Origin: Bacillota bacterium
Lineage (GTDB): Bacteria > Bacillota > UBA4882 > UBA8346
Assembly: GCA_023401925.1 (NCBI GenBank)
Contig: JAEXDA010000068.1
Coordinates: 1-24,047 of the forward strand
DNA length: 24,047 nucleotides
Reading direction: 5' to 3'
A model generated the notes under the pieces. It had not been told where the DNA came from and did not search any database. It saw only the letters and a list, made by a program, of their open reading frames with translations. Shown one piece after another: positions 1-7,757 of the stretch. A program made the position numbers and the translations under genes. The stretch's first letter is position 1, and the number at the start of each line of letters is the position of its first letter.

Positions 1-214
1 GCGTCAAAAGCAAGCAGTACTAGGAACGATTGAACGAGAACCGGAGGTGTACGCGCCTTCTGCGAAGGCGAGATGTACACCGAGGATCGGAGTGATTGAG
101 TAACGACGTAATGCGCAGCTTTTCACGTCGCACCCAACCAAACCGGCAAATTCTCTCATCCTTTCGTTCTTCTTTTTTATATCTTCTTCCTGAGTTAGCT
201 TTATAATCAGATTT
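1..214. repeat. Palindromic repeat-like non-coding segment downstream of the epimerase gene
   Basis: This segment is rich in inverted repeats. The main one pairs GGTGTAC (46-52) with GTACACC (75-81) and, inside it, GCCTTC (55-60) with GAAGGC (64-69) around a 3-base loop. A second pairs CGACGT (104-109) with ACGTCG (126-131). Its base composition is more GC-rich than the adjacent operon. A 72-codon reading frame crosses it on the minus strand but encodes no recognisable domain. It may be a dispersed REP-like repeat or the 3' structure of the epimerase transcript. No T-run follows the hairpins, so a classical intrinsic terminator is not evident. The repeat interpretation is inference. Confidence 0.45.
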
Positions 215-1090
215 TTATTCAATAACTATTTTGTACTGGCAACGGAATTGCTGTCCTGGAGCCAGGGAGAGTATCCCCTCTTTCATCCGCAGATCGGGCG
301 AGACTCCCTGTGTGGCAGTAATTCCATGCCATGGTTCGATACAAACAAAGGGCGCTTGGTTGACAGGCGACCAGATACCCAGATAAGGAAACCCGGCAAA
401 TCTAACCGTAAGGGCTTTGAGGTTTCCACGATCCTCCAAGGTCACACTCTCCGACCGAAGGCCTTTCAAAATATACACCTTGGTCTTTCCGTCAAAATCC
501 AACGACGGGATATCCACGACATTCCCACCTTCTAAAAAAGGCGCTTCCCTCCCGGTCATATAGCCGGATTCATTGACTAACCGGTTGATGGTTTCAAGTT
601 TTTCAAAAACCAACCGGCCGTTTTTCCGGCCATCCGGACTTACGCTGCAATTTAGAGCGGGATGGCCCCCAATGGAAAACCATAACGTCTGATGGTCTCT
701 GTTTTCTACCTGAAACCGCGTAGTCAGAGTTTTTTCCTGAAGCGTGTAAGTAACCAGCAGCCTAAATTGGAATGGATATTGGCAAAGGGTGGAAGGATCA
801 TCCTCCAAACAAAAGGTAAGCGAATTTTCTTCCTCTTTGGAGAGGAAAAACTCCTTCTTCGCTGCAAAACCATGACGTTCCATGGTATATCTTTTTTCTC
901 CATACCCATATTGGCCCTCATTCAAATTGCCGATGATCGGAAACAGCACCGGCGCCCGGTTGTCCCAAAATTGCGGATCGCCCTGCCAGAGATATTGGTA
1001 TCCGTCGGATTTTCCAATCATGCTCCGCAGTTCGGCTCCATGCGAACTTATTTCAGTTTTTAGAAAGTCATTTTCCAATAAATATTGCAA
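215..1090 (-). CDS. Aldose 1-epimerase family protein (LacX/GalM-like)
   Basis: This is a 291-residue cytoplasmic protein of the galactose mutarotase superfamily, close to the LacX-type subgroup, which interconverts alpha and beta anomers of free aldoses or related sugar derivatives. Family landmarks are visible: R46 in the RAPVLFPIIGN stretch, H73 in ERHGFA, H143 in GGHPAL, and E252 in CIEPWHG, matching the expected substrate-binding and catalytic His/Glu residues. The length is normal for the family. The start is a TTG at 1088-1090, preceded by GAAAGGA about ten bases upstream; no better ATG precedes the conserved N-terminus. It is the last gene of the minus-strand train, 112 bases after sulfatase S1 and separated from it by a stem-loop. 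Its natural job here would be anomer conversion of the sugar released after desulfation; the actual sugar is not evident. Confidence 0.88.
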   Translation of the reverse strand: MQYLLENDFLKTEISSHGAELRSMIGKSDGYQYLWQGDPQFWDNRAPVLFPIIGNLNEGQYGYGEKRYTMERHGFAAKKEFFLSKEEENSLTFCLEDDPSTLCQYPFQFRLLVTYTLQEKTLTTRFQVENRDHQTLWFSIGGHPALNCSVSPDGRKNGRLVFEKLETINRLVNESGYMTGREAPFLEGGNVVDIPSLDFDGKTKVYILKGLRSESVTLEDRGNLKALTVRFAGFPYLGIWSPVNQAPFVCIEPWHGITATQGVSPDLRMKEGILSLAPGQQFRCQYKIVIE

Positions 1091-1148
1091 ATCGCTTGAG
1101 TCCTTTCACCTTGATATTCTAAATTCCTCAATTCTTATTTTAATTTGA

Positions 1149-1196
1149 ATCCGGCAAGTAACTTCAAAAACTCAGTCCCATTTAAACTTGCCGGAT
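1149..1196 (-). other. GC-rich stem-loop between sulfatase S1 and the epimerase
   Basis: Perfect 11-base arms ATCCGGCAAGT (1149-1159) and ACTTGCCGGAT (1186-1196) enclose a 26-base loop. The structure begins six bases after the S1 stop codon on the minus strand. No T-run follows the distal arm, so it is more likely an mRNA processing or stabilising element, or a weak attenuator, than a full terminator. Confidence 0.55.
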
Positions 1197-1202
1197 CGAG
1201 GT

Positions 1203-2627
1203 TTAAAGCTCCGCCCATGCAAAAGGATATCGTTCTTCTTCTGCAACGCCGCTATTTTGCCCCCATTTCACCAATATTTCAACGTGGGCTAATTTCCGTT
1301 CATGCATCTTAATAATTGCAGGGATATCCCATTCCCCTTTGAGAAGTAGCCTTAACTCCGCCGCTTGATCCGGAAATTCCTCGATGACATTGGATAATTC
1401 ATGGGGATCTTTTTCAATATCAAACAGTAAATCTTCTGCTTCATAAGAAGCGTAAGAGATTAACTTCCATTTTCCCCCGCGGACCATTCTCCCCGGAATA
1501 AACCTTCCCAATTCATCCTTCTCAACAAACTCGGAGTACACATACCTATCTAATTTATCGGCACCTTCAAACAATGGTCCCGTAAGGTTTTCCCCATCCT
1601 GTTCGGGGGGGGCGACAGCTCCTGCTATTTTGCATAATGTCGGCCCCAAATCCATGATGCTGACCGCTCCCCGCACCCGGTGGTTTACTTTAACGCCGTC
1701 CCCTTCAAACATGAACGGAATGTGCGCGGAACTCTCAAAAAATGTTTGTTTACCGAATAATTTTCTCTCGCCGAGCTGTTCCCCATGATCCGACAGATAA
1801 ACCAGAACCCCTTGACGGTTGTTACGACTCAAAAATTCCTGCCAGGCCTCCCGTATCGTTCCGATCTGCCGGTCCAGATTGGTAATCATCCCGAAATAAG
1901 CGGCGCGCGCATTCAAAATCGTCTCTTCCGCCGCGTCCTGCTCTTTTAGGGCCAGGACCGAATGCCGGTAATTCAACTTATTTTTAACAGTCTCCGGCAG
2001 TCCGACACGTTCCCGGTAATAGTCAAATTGCTCCGTCGGCGCGACAAAGGGGCAGTGAGGCCCGTAAGTTCCTATCACAATACATTGGGGTTTTTCATGA
2101 TCCTGTTTTAAATACTCTGCGGCAGCGTGTATGACCGCCCGATCATATTCCAAAACCGGTGAATTCCCTCCACCGACTTCTTTGAGGCATCCCTTGGCAT
2201 CGGTTGTGCCTTTAAAACGCCCCAAATCCAAACGCCGCGCGCTACCTCTTCCCCAGTACAACGGCGTAAAATCACCCATAATCCGCTTGGTGAATCCGTG
2301 CCTTTGGTCGTCTCCTACAAAATGCATCCGCCCGCAAAGAACCGTTTCATAGCCTTCCGCCGCTATCGAATGAATAAAAGTTGCCTGATCGCCGGGAATT
2401 ACGCCATGATTGGTAAATATACCGGTTTTTGATGGCAACTGCCCTGTCAGCATGGAAATTCTTGCAGGCACACATAACGGACAGGAAGTATAGGCTGCTT
2501 CAAAAACGGTTCCATTGGCGGCTATCTGGTCCAAATAAGGAGTCCGGACAAGATGGTCCCCGGCAAAACCGCCGTACCTGCCGGCGTGCTGATCACTTAT
2601 AAACACTAAAATATCAGGCCTATCCAT
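1203..2627 (-). CDS. Cys-type sulfatase S1, cytoplasmic (alkaline phosphatase superfamily)
   Basis: This 474-residue protein belongs to the type I sulfatase family, which hydrolyses sulfate esters using a formylglycine made from an active-site Cys. The signature C-V-P-A-R is at residues 52-56 within a CVPARISMLTG context. Metal-site and catalytic landmarks include D12 in ISDQH, GPH at 189-191, SDHG at 279-282 and K293 in LFGK. The N-terminus begins directly with the first beta strand of the fold and has no signal peptide, so it should act in the cytoplasm. The ATG start has an AGGGAG site seven bases upstream. It lies 46 bases after S2, its closest paralogue here; both share the AYTSCPLCVPARISML, QRHGFTKR and MDLGPTLC segments. 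It needs a maturase (anSME-like) that is absent from the window. The substrate is unknown, though the context suggests a sulfated sugar. Confidence 0.93.
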   Translation of the reverse strand: MDRPDILVFISDQHAGRYGGFAGDHLVRTPYLDQIAANGTVFEAAYTSCPLCVPARISMLTGQLPSKTGIFTNHGVIPGDQATFIHSIAAEGYETVLCGRMHFVGDDQRHGFTKRIMGDFTPLYWGRGSARRLDLGRFKGTTDAKGCLKEVGGGNSPVLEYDRAVIHAAAEYLKQDHEKPQCIVIGTYGPHCPFVAPTEQFDYYRERVGLPETVKNKLNYRHSVLALKEQDAAEETILNARAAYFGMITNLDRQIGTIREAWQEFLSRNNRQGVLVYLSDHGEQLGERKLFGKQTFFESSAHIPFMFEGDGVKVNHRVRGAVSIMDLGPTLCKIAGAVAPPEQDGENLTGPLFEGADKLDRYVYSEFVEKDELGRFIPGRMVRGGKWKLISYASYEAEDLLFDIEKDPHELSNVIEEFPDQAAELRLLLKGEWDIPAIIKMHERKLAHVEILVKWGQNSGVAEEERYPFAWAEL

Positions 2628-2673
2628 TCAAACACTCCCTATCGTGATCTTTCATAGGAAATTGATCATCAAC

Positions 2674-4281
2674 TCAGATTACTTTCGGCATCTCCCGGGC
2701 GTATTCCGGATTTTTATTCCATCGCTCGGAATCATCCCCGCCAACCTCTTTTTCCCATCTTTTTACTAAGGCGATATTCGCCAGGTAGTTTTGATGGTTT
2801 TGGACCACGGTTTGGGGATCCCAATCTTTTAGGGCTATCTCTTTCATTTCCCTGACGATATCCGGATGGTCCCCGGCGATGTTGTACTTTTCCTCCGGAT
2901 CGTTGCTTACGTCAAACAATAAATCGTATGGCTCATACCCAATATAGGTAATGTATTTATATTGTCCCTTCCGGACCATTCTGGAGACGACGGTCCGGAT
3001 ACCTATCTCTTCCGGATTACCCCCTGTCCTGAGAATGTGTCTGGATAAAATTTTCTCAAATCCGGGAATTGCCGAATTATCAACGCTGTGAGGCATCAAT
3101 GATTTTAATTCTTTAATCTTTTCGGCGTACTTCTCCAGCATGGACTCAGAAAAATCCGGAATGACGGTATTGATCGCCTCGCACAGCACAGCCCGGTCCT
3201 GATCGTTTTCATGGCCCGCCAGTTCCGGAACAAGACTTTTCCCATCCTGGACAGGCGGAGGATTGGCGCCCGCAAGCTCACATAAAGTAGGCCCAAGATC
3301 CATGATGCTGACCGGAGTGTTTATTTTGAAACCTTTCTTGATGCCTTTTCCCTCTACGATAAAGGGAATTCTGGCGGCTGTCTCAAAATGGGTTTCCTTC
3401 CCGAATATTTTCCGGTCTCCGGCTTGATCGCCATGGTCGGAGAGATAAACAAATACACCCTCCCGCCTTTTTCTTTCAAGATAATCGTTAAAGGCATCCC
3501 GTACCAATCCCAGATTGGTATCGCAATTCTCGATCAAACCAAAATAGGCCGCTCTTGTGCGAATCATAACCTCCTCCGGTACATCCAGCACCCTTTCCAT
3601 GAGCACCGGATTCAGATAGTCCGGAAGGTTCCTGAAGGAGTCCGGAACCTTCATGCTTTCTTTATGGTAAAGGTAATTTTCCACGGGAGCAATGTACGGG
3701 AAATGCGGCCCATAGACACCAACAACAATGCATTGGGGCTTCTCATGATCCTGGCTTAGATATTCCAGTGCTGCACGAACCACGTCTTTATCATATTCAA
3801 TAACCGGCGAGTCTCCTCCTCCGGCCACGTTCAAACACCATGGATCAGCAAATCCCGATTGAGTAATCCCTCTTTCCGCCTTCAGCTTTTGCATGGGCCG
3901 GTTCCAGGTAACAGGGGACATGTCCCCCACAAACCTTTTCGTAAAACCGTGACGCTGGTTAGTCCCCACAAACATCATCCTGCCGACCAGCACCGTCTCA
4001 TATCCGGCTGCAACCAGCGCATGTAAAAATGTAGCCGAGGTTTCAGGAATAGCGCCGTCATTTGAGAATACCCCTGTCTTGGTAGGCAACTTGCCCATCA
4101 ACATGGAGATTCGGGCCGGCACACACAAAGGGCAGGAAGTATAAGCCGCCGCAAAAGAGGAGCCATCCTTACATAGTTTCTCCATATGGGGAGTTCGAGC
4201 CGGCCCTCCTTCGTATGAGGAGAAGCCGGGGGTATGTTCATCGCTCATAAATACTAGCAAATCCGGTTTTGTCATTTGCAT
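2674..4281 (-). CDS. Cys-type sulfatase S2, cytoplasmic, with a C-terminal insertion
   Basis: This is a type I sulfatase of 535 residues and a paralogue of S1. The formylglycine signature C-V-P-A-R is at 53-57, GPH at 191-193, SDHG at 281-284, and the basic residue of FGK at about 295. Compared with S1 it carries roughly 55-60 extra residues at about 371-430, just before the conserved VVSRMVRKGQYKYI stretch. The insertion is predicted helical and charged, and may shape the substrate pocket or oligomer surface. There is no signal peptide. Two in-frame ATGs, codons 1 and 3, are possible starts; the AAGGG upstream is better spaced for codon 3 (4275). It lies 28 bases after S3, so translation is probably coupled. 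It likely arose by tandem duplication with S1, then diverged, perhaps to attack a different sulfate position. Confidence 0.93.
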   Translation of the reverse strand: MQMTKPDLLVFMSDEHTPGFSSYEGGPARTPHMEKLCKDGSSFAAAYTSCPLCVPARISMLMGKLPTKTGVFSNDGAIPETSATFLHALVAAGYETVLVGRMMFVGTNQRHGFTKRFVGDMSPVTWNRPMQKLKAERGITQSGFADPWCLNVAGGGDSPVIEYDKDVVRAALEYLSQDHEKPQCIVVGVYGPHFPYIAPVENYLYHKESMKVPDSFRNLPDYLNPVLMERVLDVPEEVMIRTRAAYFGLIENCDTNLGLVRDAFNDYLERKRREGVFVYLSDHGDQAGDRKIFGKETHFETAARIPFIVEGKGIKKGFKINTPVSIMDLGPTLCELAGANPPPVQDGKSLVPELAGHENDQDRAVLCEAINTVIPDFSESMLEKYAEKIKELKSLMPHSVDNSAIPGFEKILSRHILRTGGNPEEIGIRTVVSRMVRKGQYKYITYIGYEPYDLLFDVSNDPEEKYNIAGDHPDIVREMKEIALKDWDPQTVVQNHQNYLANIALVKRWEKEVGGDDSERWNKNPEYAREMPKVI

Positions 4282-4309
4282 TCATCCCTTACAGTTTTAT
4301 AATTCTTCA

Positions 4310-5716
4310 TCAGCGCAGCCATTTTCCCGCCTGATACCTGCTTCGAAGAACTTTGGTCAGTTCTTGTACGGTATGGGGATGCTGACCGGCAATATTACAC
4401 AGTTCTTCCGGATCATGATTCAAATCATACAACTCCGGAAGATCATTATAGTTGATGATCAGTTTGTAATCGCGGGTCCGAATCGAGCGGAAATTCATAT
4501 TCGAACAAACTGCAGATTCTCTGTGTTGTTCCGTTTTTCCAAATAAAAGATCGCAGAATGATTGGGCATCAATATCCTGTTGCTGCGGTAACCCGGCCAA
4601 ATCACAAATGGTCGGGTTAAGATCGCTCAGTTCAATTAAGGCATCGGATTCTTTTCCCTGCCCGATACCGGGACCCGCCACAATCAACGGGACTCTTAAC
4701 GACGGTTCATAGGCGACCTGTTTGGAATATAAATCGTGATCCCCCATCATGTCCCCATGGTCGCTTGCAAAAATGATATAGGTATTATCCAACATGCCCC
4801 GTCTTTCCAAAGTGTCCAGGATCATCCCTACCTGGTCATCGAGGAGATTGATTGCGGCACAGTATTGTCTTCTGGTAACCGCAATTTCCTCATCGTCAGG
4901 ATAGGATGCCCGGGCCCGTTCCTTAATCCATTCGGGTTTTCCGGGCATTTCATCTTTTATCGGCAAAGGTACGTTTTGATTTCGATACTTGTCCGCATAG
5001 GATTTGGGCGGGTCATAGGGATAATGGGGGCCTACAAAACTGACAAAAAGATGCCAAGGAAATTCATCGGTGATGTTTTCTAGCCAATTCATCGCCGTCC
5101 TGCCAATAAAGGAATCTTCGTAATCTTCAGCATCCAAAACATAATCGGCTGTCGCCAGATCATATTGGGCTTTATTCTTGATAACCTTATGATTCTTTAT
5201 TTTTTTGTGTTCTTTCTTGGCATCCCACAACTTGTCCAACAAACCTTTTTCTTCAAGATACGCTGTATAAGGGCCTATAACTTTTGGAGAAAATGCATGT
5301 TCTTTTCCCTCGCACTCAAAGGGCAAAGTAAAGCCGAATGAATATGCGCAGGGCCTGTTGCCGTTTCTACCGTTGTAGGTGTCCGGTTTTGCCAAATCCA
5401 GCTTTCCGACGCATCCGACTTGATATTCATGATCTCTGAGCCTTTGATAATAGGTCCTTAGGTTGTTGATCGGCAGATAGACCTCATTCTCCAAGGCCCC
5501 CAAGCGGTTTGGCAGCAATCCGGTTGCCAAACCAATTCTCGCCGGAGCGCAGATCGGCGCGGTCGTGCAACAATAATTGAACTTTATTCCTTTTCCTGCA
5601 AGTTTATCGATATTCGGCGTCTGTAAGAAATCCGCGCCCATGCAGCCCAAATAATCAAACCGGTGTTGATCGGTCATTATCAATAAAATATTCGGCCGAC
5701 TTATCGGTTCCCTCAT
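4310..5716 (-). CDS. Cys-type sulfatase S3, cytoplasmic
   Basis: This is a type I sulfatase. The frame stays open upstream to an ATG at 5839 that would overlap the permease gene by 35 bases and has no ribosome binding site. The family-typical N-terminus RPNILLIMTDQH begins just after Met42 of that long form, so the start is placed at 5716; nearby GTG and TTG codons are alternatives. In long-form numbering the signature C-A-P-A-R is 97-101, GPH is 270-272 and SDHG is 359-362, followed by GDHDLYSK. It shares the PWHLFVSFVGPH segment and overall layout with S4, not with S1 or S2, and resembles choline-sulfatase or arylsulfatase-type enzymes. No signal peptide is seen with the short start. It follows the P2 permease by 88 bases, linking transport and desulfation. 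Confidence 0.9.
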   Translation of the reverse strand: MREPISRPNILLIMTDQHRFDYLGCMGADFLQTPNIDKLAGKGIKFNYCCTTAPICAPARIGLATGLLPNRLGALENEVYLPINNLRTYYQRLRDHEYQVGCVGKLDLAKPDTYNGRNGNRPCAYSFGFTLPFECEGKEHAFSPKVIGPYTAYLEEKGLLDKLWDAKKEHKKIKNHKVIKNKAQYDLATADYVLDAEDYEDSFIGRTAMNWLENITDEFPWHLFVSFVGPHYPYDPPKSYADKYRNQNVPLPIKDEMPGKPEWIKERARASYPDDEEIAVTRRQYCAAINLLDDQVGMILDTLERRGMLDNTYIIFASDHGDMMGDHDLYSKQVAYEPSLRVPLIVAGPGIGQGKESDALIELSDLNPTICDLAGLPQQQDIDAQSFCDLLFGKTEQHRESAVCSNMNFRSIRTRDYKLIINYNDLPELYDLNHDPEELCNIAGQHPHTVQELTKVLRSRYQAGKWLR

Positions 5717-5804
5717 AATCAATTGATTCACCCGCCCTTTACGACAAGACCTATGAGTATAAGACTGATTGGACTCATGAGAAATATTGAAAAATAATTT
5801 CCAA

Positions 5805-6668
5805 TCACCCTTTAATTCCGGTGGTAACAATTCCTTCAATGAAATAACGCTGGGCGAATAAAAACACGATAATCAACGGCAAAGTGATTAAAGTCGTCGC
5901 AGCCATCATCTGATTCCAAATAATCACCGTATCATCTTTAAACATCGTTAAAGCCAGTTGAACAGTTTTCATATTGTCACTGGTGGTGATGATTAAAGGC
6001 CAGGTATATTCGCACCAAGTTTGGGTGGCTTTAAAACAGGCCAATACCGCAAAAATCGGCTTTCCCAACGGAACATAAATTCTCAAAAACGTCTTAAATT
6101 TACTAAGCCCGTCGATTGACGCCGCATCATCCAAGGCAGCCGGGAAATTTAAAAAGAACTGCCGGAATAAAAATACTCCGAATGCCCCGGCAACATAAGG
6201 CAGGATCATCCCCATATAGGAATTGACCCATCCCATTCCGCCTTGTCCAAAGATATCGTTTCCCCCGACCAAAGGTATTTTCTTTAAAATAATAAATAAG
6301 GGAATCATCGTCACTTGAGGCGGGATCATCATTCCGATCAGCGCCAAAATGAAAAGAAAGTTGCGGCCCTTAAATTGTAATCGTGCAAATGCAAAACCGG
6401 CCATGGAATTGATGATTAAGCTGATGATAACCGTAATGGCCGTAACTACACAGGAATTGAAAAAGTAAAGCCCCCAACTCCCTCTGGACATTGCCTCAAT
6501 ATAATTGGAAAACATAAATTCTTTCGGAATAAATACAAAACTCGAAGCATGGATTTCAGCCATTGTCTTTAACGATGTTACCACCATTAAAACAAAGGGG
6601 AAAAGTATCAGAACCGATAGCACAAACATCACGAATGAAATTAAATATTTAATTGGTTTATTTTCCAT
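5805..6668 (-). CDS. ABC transporter permease P2, CUT1 sugar family (MalG/UgpE-like)
   Basis: This 287-residue inner-membrane protein is one half of the translocation channel of a carbohydrate ABC importer. Hydrophobic segments are at about 9-31, 68-95, 104-127, 150-172, 205-226 and 255-275, giving the usual six spans. The cytoplasmic EAA-type loop, which docks the ATPase, is visible at about 178-200 (ALDDAASIDGLSKFKTFLRI followed by PLGKPI). The C-terminus in TTGIKG is typical of the MalG/UgpE half. The ATG is preceded by GAGG eight bases upstream. It lies only ten bases after the P1 stop, so the two are surely co-transcribed. No ATP-binding subunit is encoded nearby, so it probably uses a shared MsmX-type ATPase from elsewhere in the genome, as is known for many CUT1 importers in Bacillota. 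Confidence 0.94.
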   Translation of the reverse strand: MENKPIKYLISFVMFVLSVLILFPFVLMVVTSLKTMAEIHASSFVFIPKEFMFSNYIEAMSRGSWGLYFFNSCVVTAITVIISLIINSMAGFAFARLQFKGRNFLFILALIGMMIPPQVTMIPLFIILKKIPLVGGNDIFGQGGMGWVNSYMGMILPYVAGAFGVFLFRQFFLNFPAALDDAASIDGLSKFKTFLRIYVPLGKPIFAVLACFKATQTWCEYTWPLIITTSDNMKTVQLALTMFKDDTVIIWNQMMAATTLITLPLIIVFLFAQRYFIEGIVTTGIKG

Positions 6669-6678
6669 TTTCTTTACC

Positions 6679-7596
6679 TCATCCTATATCAAGATCTTGG
6701 CCCTGATTGCCGTAATTAAAGTTTAATAAGGTGATTGAAGATACGATGATCAGTAAAACAATCGACAAAGCTGCGGCGTAACCCATTTGAAAATCAATAA
6801 AGCCCCGGTTATAGATTTGATGGACAATGGTGGTGGTCGAATTCATGGGTCCACCGTTGGTAAGAATATTGACTTGTTCGAAAACTTTAAAGTTATTGAC
6901 CACGCCGGTTACAAACAGAAAAAAGGTTATCGGCCGCAACATCGGAAAGGTAATGAAACGGAATTTGTGGAAAGCATTGGCGCCATCAACCGTGGCGGCT
7001 TCATAGAGATACTGGGGAATACTTTGCAGACCTGCCAGATAGATGACCATAAAATAGCCGAGAGCTTTCCAAACGCTCATTACAATGATACAGGCCATTG
7101 CCAGATTAGCATCATACAACCATTGCTGGCCCTTAAAACCAAAGAAATCCAATATTCGATTGAAGATCCCGCTCGAAGGATCATACATCCAAAGCCACAC
7201 CATGGCTACTCCGACCATGGAAGTCACATAGGGCAGATAAAAACTGGCCCGGTAAAATTTCAAACCCATCAGTTTTTTGTTTAATACCATGGCTATCATC
7301 AATCCCAAGCCCATGGTCAAAATTAATGTGAAAGCCGTATAGACGACGGTGTTTTTCATTGAAACCAAAAAAACATCATCGGTAAAAAGTCGCCAATAAT
7401 TTCTCAAGCCGATAAAATTGAGGGTTCTCAAGTTATAATCCGTAAAACTAAAATAAATATTGATAATAATCGGCAGGACGATAAAGAAAATCAAAAAAAT
7501 GTAATAGGGGGCAATCATCCAATAGCCGGTTTTATCTTTATATACAGTTTTATCCGTGAAAAAATTGGATAGTTTCATTTTAAAAATTGACATCAT
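6679..7596 (-). CDS. ABC transporter permease P1, CUT1 sugar family (MalF/UgpA-like)
   Basis: This 305-residue inner-membrane protein is the partner of P2. The reading frame extends upstream to 7725, but that extension is polar, crosses a MITE-like element and lacks a ribosome site. The ATG pair at 7594-7596 and 7591-7593 follows a GAGGAG and is the likely start. Six hydrophobic spans are seen, the first in the GYWMIAPYYIFLIFFIVLP region. The EAA loop is at about 198-218 (YEAATVDGANAFHKFRFITF, then PMLRP). The conserved NGGP motif before the last span is present. It is the upstream gene of the permease pair and is separated from SBP1 by 161 bases that hold the repeat element. With no other permeases in the window, it may serve several binding proteins. 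Confidence 0.93.
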   Translation of the reverse strand: MMSIFKMKLSNFFTDKTVYKDKTGYWMIAPYYIFLIFFIVLPIIINIYFSFTDYNLRTLNFIGLRNYWRLFTDDVFLVSMKNTVVYTAFTLILTMGLGLMIAMVLNKKLMGLKFYRASFYLPYVTSMVGVAMVWLWMYDPSSGIFNRILDFFGFKGQQWLYDANLAMACIIVMSVWKALGYFMVIYLAGLQSIPQYLYEAATVDGANAFHKFRFITFPMLRPITFFLFVTGVVNNFKVFEQVNILTNGGPMNSTTTIVHQIYNRGFIDFQMGYAAALSIVLLIIVSSITLLNFNYGNQGQDLDIG

Positions 7597-7634
7597 GATT
7601 ACTCCTCGCTTAAATTGCATTAACCTTGTTTTAG

Positions 7635-7749
7635 AAAAGCTGTTGCAAAAATGTTCCGAATAAAATAAACGATTATCGCCAGAATAAACCGGGAGAAATT
7701 TCAACGATAGCCTATCGTTATCCATCCATTCTATTTTGCAACAGCCTTC
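7635..7749. mobile_element. MITE-like element between SBP1 and P1
   Basis: Perfect 12-base inverted repeats GCTGTTGCAAAA (7639-7650) and TTTTGCAACAGC (7734-7745) bound the element; extended outward they match at 14 of 16 positions. TTAG flanks both outer ends (7631-7634 and 7750-7753), a possible four-base target duplication. Inside is a 17-base palindrome, AACGATAG-C-CTATCGTT (7703-7719). There is no coding capacity. The terminal sequence resembles insertion-sequence ends of the CTGTTGCAAA type. The alternative is a purely regulatory stem-loop separating SBP1 and permease expression. Confidence 0.5.
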
Positions 7750-7757
7750 TTAGGTTA

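Noticed and set aside
4..222. 72-codon minus-strand reading frame at the left end
   Set aside because: It runs through nested palindromes, has a TTG start inside the end of the epimerase gene, no ribosome site and no recognisable domain; more likely repeat DNA than a gene.
5717..5839. N-terminal extension of sulfatase S3 overlapping permease P2
   Set aside because: There is no ribosome site at 5839, the extension is polar and absent from the other sulfatases, and the sulfatase fold begins right after the ATG at 5716.
7597..7725. N-terminal extension of permease P1
   Set aside because: It crosses the MITE-like element and has no ribosome site, while ATG codons at 7591-7596 follow a good GAGGAG.
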